Below are positions 57,083 through 64,000 of a stretch of 64,000 nucleotides of DNA, piece by piece. Source of the DNA: Bimuria novae-zelandiae CBS 107.79 (taxonomy: Eukaryota; Ascomycota; Dothideomycetes; Pleosporales; Didymosphaeriaceae); NCBI GenBank assembly GCA_010015655.1, contig ML976657.1:1179654-1243653 (forward strand), given 5' to 3'. The stretch's first letter is position 1. Each line of letters begins with the position of its first letter. The notes under the pieces are model-generated. The model made no database searches. It saw nothing but the letters and a program-made list of their open reading frames with translations, and was not told the DNA's origin. The position numbers and the translations under genes are program-made.

Positions 57083-57398
57083 GATTGTTAGACCTTAGCG
57101 TGCACGGAAAAGACAGACAGGGACGAGACAAAAGAAATTTTCAACCGGCTATCAGCCGTCACAGTAATTAGTAGTTTATCGTGCTAGAGTCGTCCAGATC
57201 TCGGTCGAAGTGCGGAGCGAAGCTTGGGATAGCTCCACGCGGCGGGCGGAGCGGAAATGGTCTTGGCAGCCTGGCGGAGCGGAAAGCACGTCCGACGTTG
57301 ATGCCACGTTCGCGGAGCTCCAGTGCCGCGCAAGCTCCACGAAATCCCCAATTCCACTTCACAACGCCGATGCTTGGGTAACTTGACTGCTACCCAAC
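57083..57398. promoter_or_regulatory. Bidirectional promoter between the PsuG-PsuK gene and OST1
   Basis: 316 bp between two start codons. It contains two direct copies of the 13-mer GGCGGAGCGGAAA (57245-57257 and 57273-57285), spaced 28 bp start to start. These GC-rich repeats could be transcription-factor sites; no factor can be named. Confidence 0.55.
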
Positions 57399-58940
57399 AT
57401 GAGGTCTCTTCCTCTGTTCTCCAGCTGCTTGGCAGCGCTCTCGAGCTTCGCGTGCGCTGAATTGAACCTCTCGCAGCCGCTGCTCTCAAAGCAGGTGCTG
57501 CCCAGCACATTCAAGCCGCCGCAGGTCTTCAAGAACGTCAACTTGGTCCGCAACACAAATCTCGATAAGGCATATCCCAGAGAAACGATCAATGTCATAA
57601 TAGAGAACATCGACTCAAAACCGCAGTCGGAATATTACCTGCCGTTCGAATCGAGCTTGATTTCGAGAGTAGGCGGGCTTGAGGTGAAGGACAAGAAGGA
57701 TGCTGAGAAAGGATCATTCAAGGTGGAGGTTGTAGGACTTGACGAGCAGAGGTGAATCAAAAATGCGCCGTCATGCCTGATCCAGACTAATTTGCGGTGC
57801 AGCTCGACCGAGTTCTACCTGATCCACCTCCCGACTCCTCTTGCTCCCAAGCAGCAGCAGACGCTCAGCATCACCTACTCTGTCCTCTCTGCGCTGGCGC
57901 CGGTCCCCGCGAAGATCGCCCAATCCGGGAAGCAATATCTGCAATACACCTTCAGCGCTTACACACCCTCCGTCTACGTTACCGAGAAGCAGAAGACGAA
58001 GTTGAAATTCCCCAGCGGTGACGTCCCCGATTACACCACCCTTCCGGCGGACCTCAACGCTGAGTCAAAGGCCGATCCGCAGAAGCAGGGCTCGACCTTC
58101 ACATACGGTCCGTACAATGACGTCCCGGCTGGCGCTGAGCAATTCGCCAGCGTGCGCTATGAGTTCACAAAGCCCGTCATCCATGCGACACGGCTGGAGC
58201 GTGACCTCGAGGTCTCACACTGGGGTGGCAACCTGGCTTCTGAGGAACGCTACTGGCTCACCAACCAGGGTGCCGAGCTCATCAACCAGTTCTCTCGCGT
58301 GGAGTGGCAGAAGTCTCAGTATATGAACCCTGCTTCTTCGGCACTGAAGAACCTCAACCTTCCCCTGCACCCTGGTACCGTGGACCCATACTTCACAGAC
58401 GATATTGGCAACGTTTCCACCTCGCACTTCCGACCGGGCAGGAAGGAGAATCTGCTCGAGTTGAAGCCTCGCTACCCGGTCTTTGGCGGCTGGAAGTACA
58501 GCTTCCGTGTTGGATGGAACGCCGATCTCAGCACCTACCTCCGCAAGCTTGCTAAGGGCGACACTTATGTGTTGAAGGTTCCTTTCCTCGAGGGCCCCCG
58601 CATGCCTGAGGGCATCCAGTACGCGAAGGTCCACCTTCGTGTCATCCTTCCTGAGGGTGCCACAAACGTCAGATACTCCACCAACGTGCCGCTTGTCGAT
58701 AGCACTACGAGCATACACAAGACGTTCATGGATACGATTGGCAGGACGGCTTTGGAACTGCACGCTATCAACCTTGTAGATGAATTCCGGGAACGGGATC
58801 TGATTGTGACATATGACTACCCTTGGACAGCGGGCTACAGGAAGCCTATCGTCATTACCCTCGGAATGTTCGCTGTTTTCGCAGTGACGTGGGTATTGGG
58901 CAGCATTGACACGAGTATTGGAAAGCCGAAGAAGGTGTAA
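57399..58940 (+). CDS. OST1: Oligosaccharyltransferase subunit OST1 / ribophorin I (two exons)
   Basis: Exons 57399-57751 and 57803-58940 join in phase to about 496 residues. A signal peptide (MRSLPLFSSCLAALSSFACA) precedes a lumenal domain with ribophorin I features: FKNVNLVRNTNLDKAYPRE, then ITYSVLSALAPVPAKI, RYEFTKPVIHATRLERDLEVSHWG, WNADLSTYL, and DLIVTYDYPW. One transmembrane helix (IVITLGMFAVFAVTWVLG) lies close to the C-terminus, followed by a short basic tail. Ribophorin I is a core subunit of the ER oligosaccharyltransferase that N-glycosylates nascent proteins. Length and layout are normal for the fungal family. Confidence 0.95.
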
Positions 58941-59895
58941 AGGGGGAGAGAGATGTCGAAATATGGAAAGTGGATGTAGAGGGGTCGGTAACGAAAGTGT
59001 CGCTTAGCATGAACAGTGTAGACGTATATTCGGCTGGGAAAAGTTCATGTAGGAGTATCAGCGGTTGGGACCTCATGAGTTCGGTATGGAACCCAGTTTC
59101 TTTGATGTAGAAAGTATCAAGCGTTTGGAATAGGGAAATGCAAGTTCTGTACCTCAACGATTTTCTGTATGGCTGTGCTCCGTCACTTCCTATCTTGTGA
59201 CTGGGAGGGATGCGCTACTGGGACGCTCCTTCCCGATCCCGAGCTCCACCGACCTACATTCCTTCCGCTGTAAGCTTTGTGAATTATACCTCGCAACTCT
59301 ACCCGAGGACCGATACACATGCCCGTAGAGCCTATTGGTGCTGCAACCACGCTAGGCGTCACCGTGTCGTTAGCTCATCATGCGCACCTGCCCGCTCTTG
59401 CCCGCTCTTCTCCTTGAATTGATGGTTCATATCCATCCTAAGCTGTTGCCATGTTGCTCAGCTGCGGCTTCCCAGTGGGCGGCTTCACCGCCATCAAAGG
59501 TAAGCCAGGTCCTCGGAGGCTGACAGACTTCTGACTGAAAGACATGCATAGGTTTTCACTTTTACAAGGCGCGTTACCATTTCTGCCGGGTACGAATCGA
59601 TCGTTTGTCGACCTTCATCATTGCGATCGCAATAGTCTCATCGGCATGCAGCGCATAAAAGCGACGATGCCCTAGAATCGTGGCGACGCACATTTCCACG
59701 CGTCTGTGGTGGCGGTGCTTTTCTTCACATGCACCATCATAGGCTGAGTGGACAAATTATACGAGGCAACTCGAGCAATCGACATATACAAGCGATTCAG
59801 CCGTATTGCTTGTGAGGGACTCAAAGCTTCACTCACCTACGTGTTCAGCCCACAGGGTATCATTGTCTGAAATAAACTCGACACTTTCCTCCACG
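58941..59895. other. Intergenic region
   Basis: 955 bp without a supported gene. It holds the OST1 3' flank and the promoter of the next membrane protein gene. Confidence 0.6.
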
Positions 59896-61801
59896 ATGGT
59901 TTTCCTGTTGTGCGGGATCGTGTATCACATAACTCAAATCGCTGCTGTCCCACTTCGCATCGAACAAACGACCACACTTCCAGCCACCAATCAGACTGTC
60001 CTACACCACGACTTTGCGCAGTCGTGGGTGGGGAATTCGCCAGTCAGGTCTTCCTGGGAGATTATTTATGCATGTCTATCTGCTCTCATAACCTGCTTCT
60101 CCTCTTTCGTGCACATCAACCCACCGGCGCATAACGAAAGGACGAGAGACATACTCGGGCGCAAGGTAAAATGGACCATCGTTGCTATCCTGGTTCCCGA
60201 AATCGTGGTTTTAAATGCTTGGCTACAATGGAAACGAGCAGTGACGCTTCGGAAAAACCTCCTGGCGAGTCAAGTCCACTTTAAGGTATGATGCCCTTAC
60301 TCTGTTTATAAGACCTTTCTGATTGTTGAAAACAAAGGAATCTGAACTAAATGTACCATTCATAGACTTTGAACCAAGTCAATCATATTGTTTCCTAGTC
60401 GTAAACGGTGGTCTCGTTATCAACACAAGTCAAATCCACGATACTATAAACCGCATGACTCTTACGCCTGCCGCTGTCTCTAAACTGGCAGACATCGGAA
60501 TCTTCATTCATGTTTCGGATCAGCAAATCTCTGAGCTACAAAGTATTGATGGACTCGGCCGTACGATTGCAGTTTGGCAGATTTGCTGGCTTTTCGTTAC
60601 TGTCATAGGTCGAGCCGCTCGCCACCTCCCCATCTCGCTTCTCGAACTCAACACAGTCATCAACATTGCGTTCGCATTATGCCTGAACCTCATTTGCTGG
60701 AATAACCCGGCAAAAAATATGTCCCATCCTTTGGTAGTACTGGAAGAGGAACGGTACCAAAATGTTTTAGCAGCAATGCTCATGGCAACGAAGACGACTA
60801 AGTATACAGTGACAGCGGAGGGCGGCGTGTCCGGAAAGCTTCAGTATCTATCTGAATTCGATTATCTTCGTCTCCACGCCAGGAGTTCTGCACCTGCACT
60901 TGATTCAGACAAGGCACAGCCTTCTAAGTCTAGCAAAAGGCTGCTGGTAGTTCGTACTGGTTCAGTGGTTCACAATGAAAGCCTTGTCGAATCTACTGAG
61001 GAAATATTATCATCGGCACCGCAAGAAATGAATGGGCGTTTCGACTCTCCGTGGCCATTATCAGGTCGTACTTTAGGCGTCAGCCTCACAGCCCTCCCTT
61101 CGATTATCTCGCAGGGACCGGAATCCACTCGCATCCTTCTCGGTCAAACACCTCCCGAATTATCCTTCACACCATACCTAGATGCATTCGCTCGCGGAGC
61201 CTACCTTACCCTCTCTTCCAAAGACGTCCACCGATGGTCCCTGGCTTCTTCAGCGCTCTTGGATCCCTCCCACTCCAGAATCGTCCAGACAAGGATAAAA
61301 TTGAACCCGCGCAGTACCGCGTCTTACTTGCTCAACTGTCTTGTTCCTCGTGCTCCAACCTTTGGCGTCTTTCGTCGCGAAACCGTGTACCTGGACATGA
61401 ACGTGAAAATGATCGTCTACATAACGCTTGCCCTTGCGCTGCACGGTGCCTTCCATCTCACGGCATGGAACTGGGTCTTTCCGACTGTGATTGAGAAGCT
61501 CCTGTGGAAAATCTTTTCGTTCGGACTCATCGCTGGTATTCTCCCTGTTGTGCCACTGCTGTATTACTTCAAACGTCTCCACCGCACCGCCAAACAGAAC
61601 CCTCGGAAATATAGTCGGCGCGTGGTAAAGTATCAGACCTGGCTGTTTCAGACAAGCCATTATATTGCAATTGCGTGGATAGTATTTCTCGGGATGTGTA
61701 GCGTGTACCTATTCCTAGCGAGCTTTCTCGCGCTGAGGAGAAGTCCGAGTGGAGTTTATGCGCGGCTGGTGTGGTCGTCTTATCTACCGAGCTTCAGCTG
61801 A
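59896..61801 (+). CDS. Polytopic membrane protein of unknown function (two exons)
   Basis: Exons 59896-60285 and 60338-61801 join in phase to about 617 residues. The N-terminus MVFLLCGIVYHITQIAAVPL is a signal peptide or first helix. A transmembrane hairpin follows: SSWEIIYACLSALITCFSSFVHINPP, then VKWTIVAILVPEIVVLNAWLQWK (both split here for length). A loop precedes further helices (ICWLFVTVIGRAARHLP, NIAFALCLNLICW), a long cytosolic segment, and three C-terminal helices (IVYITLALALHGAFHLTAWN and two more). The sequence TIVAILVPEIVVLNAWLQW is typical of a large, uncharacterised fungal membrane protein family. It is not the same family as the Cys-rich protein at 50767. Function unknown. Confidence 0.8.
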
Positions 61802-62395
61802 ATAAGTCTGGTTGTTGTCTATGGGTATTCGACGACTTTAAGCGTACCCTGAAATATCGTCCACTTTCCAAAAAAATAAAAATAAAACGGACACGAAATC
61901 ATACAGGACGAGTTATTTGCATACCATATCTGAACGTTCGTCCTATAACTTGTGTCGTACACATACATGATTTAACGACCTCAAACCTTCCGGCATCCTC
62001 CCGTATGCAACACTCTCGATGCTGGACGATTTGTAACAACCACACGACACCTAAGTGTGCCTCTCGCCAATCATCTTCACACCACCAGCTCGCTCGCTCG
62101 CTATATTAGTGCTGAGACACCCACCCTCACCGCACGAACCCTATGCGTCCGCACTGTACGTATTTCGACCGCGACGCGAGTCTCGGATACCATTTCATTT
62201 CAGCCAATACCAATACATACACCCATCGTCATTAGCCAAAGTACAACACACTATGCATAGTACAAATCACACAACTGCACAACCACCCTCGGTGCCTCTA
62301 GCCCCGTTTCCAGAGCGATGCACGCCCAACAGCCAAATATACACATTAGCATCAACCCACAAACCATACACCCTCCTTATCCCGAACACAATACC
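61802..62395. other. Intergenic region between convergent genes
   Basis: 594 bp with an A-rich run near 61870-61885. No gene seen. It contains the 3' flanks of the two neighbours. Confidence 0.55.
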
Positions 62396-64000
62396 CTACC
62401 CCTTCAACCCCCCATTCCATCCGCCCACGCCCAGCCTATACCCGAAGCTAATCGCCACCGCGGAAAACAGGCCCAGACACAACAACGTCGGCCCCACCTT
62501 ATCATGATAAGTCACAGCCCGTCTCTGCTTAATCATGTTGACGCGCCAGAGGTACAAGCCAACTGAGTACAGTAGGGCGCAGGTCGCGATGACGGTAAAC
62601 GCGCAGGCGGCCGCGAGTGCAAGGCCGTCGCCGAAATTGAGCAGCGTGGCGGCGATGGAGCCAAGGAGGATGCTGAATTCGAGCCAGGAGAGGAATGTGC
62701 GCTCGGTGGCGAGCTGGACTTTGGGCTCGACTCGGACGGGGACGTGGATGCCTGTGTCGCCGATTAGTATATTTGTATTTTCATGAATGGGCAGTGAGAG
62801 TGAGGTGGGAAGGACGTACGCTTTCCCTTGGGCGCTTTGAAGTGCTTGACCTCGCCGGGTTGTTTCCAGCTGGGCACGCCGAGCTGGAAGCCGCCTTCGC
62901 CGACTTCAGTCGCTCTAGGGCGCGGCACGATGGCTATCAGGCCGTTCAGAATGGTATTGCTGAATGCCTTCACCTTCTGCTTGGCGACGAGCGAGCGGTA
63001 CTGCCAGCCACCTTTCCGCCTAGCCTCTTCCATTTCGTCTTCGTCGTCGCTGTCGGAGTCGTAGATAGGGTGATCGCTGTTGTAGAGCTGCTGTGCGGAA
63101 ATGCGTTCCTCGACGTCGAGCGCGTTCGGCCCGTCGCCGTTTTCGATGGTGCCGTAGTCCCGCCGGCGGGCGAGGTCGGTCTGCTCCTGGAGGTCGCGCG
63201 CTTCGCGGAGCTGCTTAAGCTGCTCGTCATCGTGGGCGCCATCGTCAGCAGGAAGGCTCTCCTCATCGTCGCTATCGTCTTCCATGTTACCGCTAGTGCT
63301 AATGTCGTTGCTGGCGCCAGGTCGCTCGATGCCAAACTTGTGGCTGACGGGCTTGCGAATGTCGACGTGCATCTGCGGCGCCCAGTATGGAAGAAGCTTG
63401 ATGCGCTGAGGTTGGAGAGTGGACGTGCCGTGGATGTACTTTGAGAATTTGGGCACGGCTTCGACCAGGTGGGACGATGTGAGGTCGCGGATCCACTGCG
63501 GGGGTTCTTGTCCTGCCTGTGTCTGCAGCTTAACTTCCAGCACGCCGTAGGGGAAGAGCTCGAGATCCTCCTTGGGAAGCTGCTTGAAGGGCCAATCCAC
63601 GCCAATGTCCATCCGCCGCCAATTGTCGCCAGCACGCTGACGGCCGTCCAGGTTGTCTTCACGCGTCATGGCGAGCTCGGTATCTAGCGATATACGCACT
63701 CGGGCGTCGCCGGGGAGCTGAAACGCAGTTCGGTGGTAGAAGGAGCGCGTAACAGGTACAAGGCTGCGGGTGAGAACGCGGTACTGGATCTCCCTTGCCA
63801 GCTGTTCGTCTGAAGCGATGTCTTTCTCGGGCCTCTTGTGCTCCCTGCGCTCTTTCTCAAAGATCTTCTCTGGTGTGAGCTCTCCCCGAAGGTAGGCGTT
63901 GACGTTCTTCTCCTTGAGCTTGAAGCGGGCCTTGACCGACTCCTCGCCCGTCCAGTCCTCACGATGCGTCTTGCGCTCGATGAAAGCCGTATCGGTGGAC
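62396..64000 (-). CDS. VTC (vacuolar transporter chaperone) subunit, 5' part cut by the window edge
   Basis: The minus-strand frame is open from the right edge to 62820, then an intron (62752-62819) leads to the last exon (62751-62396). The visible part starts inside the VTC catalytic domain: [72 protein letters not shown], and [16 protein letters not shown]. An acidic linker ([20 protein letters not shown]) and the junction [17 protein letters not shown] lead to a C-terminal DUF202-type domain with three helices ([20 protein letters not shown] onward). VTC subunits form the vacuolar polyphosphate polymerase complex. Vtc2/Vtc3-type is my guess; Vtc4 is possible, because the SPX domain and start are outside. 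Confidence 0.9.

Noticed and set aside
62695..63444. A 249-codon plus-strand open frame.
   Set aside because: Antisense to the VTC coding exons; no recognisable features.

Overview
The window is nuclear DNA of a filamentous ascomycete. Genes are short and dense, introns are about 45-120 nt with GT...AG ends, and protein types are typically fungal (Kelch membrane protein, sugar porter, GH5 mannanase, PsuG-PsuK fusion, VTC subunit). The first 11.8 kb is AT-rich transposon wreckage with C-to-T/G-to-A damage typical of repeat-induced point mutation (RIP). A Dothideomycete is plausible, but sequence reading alone does not settle the lineage.

Region 1 (1-11,836) is a nested transposon stack that can be resolved from target-site duplications. 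A Tc1/mariner relic (204-1823) and a Fot1/pogo-like element (1826-11834) lie back to back on one TA dinucleotide at the centre of a palindrome. The pogo element carries a small MITE (1898-2108) and was split by a Ty3/gypsy chromovirus (2418-10066, TSD CTAGT, coding on the minus strand). The chromovirus was itself hit by three solo LTRs (2639-3112, 3135-3550, 8288-8765). All coding regions are dead.

Region 2 (11,974-20,055) holds an AlkB-type dioxygenase with CUE and GRF domains, a five-exon Kelch membrane protein and a four-exon sugar porter. Region 3 (20-24.3 kb) is gene-poor, with a probably frameshifted small secreted protein and a short conserved-looking Arg/Ser-rich protein. Region 4 (24.3-28 kb) has the mitochondrial ABC exporter Atm1 divergent from an AIM24-family protein over a 254-bp promoter. 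Region 5 (28-38.6 kb) has two hypothetical genes (one with an AT-hook), a coiled-coil protein, a SAM methyltransferase divergent from a DsbA-like oxidoreductase, and a secreted GH5 beta-mannanase.

Region 6 (38.6-49.5 kb) has an F-box-like gene with a frame break, a cytochrome b5-domain protein, an unknown Arg/Ser-rich protein, a Tc1/mariner insertion (45861-47603, TA TSD, 31-bp perfect TIRs), an alpha/beta hydrolase and a small unknown protein. Region 7 (50.8-62.4 kb) has two uncharacterised polytopic membrane proteins, the bifunctional pseudouridine catabolism enzyme PsuG-PsuK divergent from OST1 (ribophorin I), and the 3' part of a VTC polyphosphate-complex subunit that runs off the right edge.

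No metabolite cluster, CRISPR array or convincing RNA gene was seen. The most informative content is the transposon stratigraphy, the broken secreted-protein gene, and the two little-known membrane proteins.
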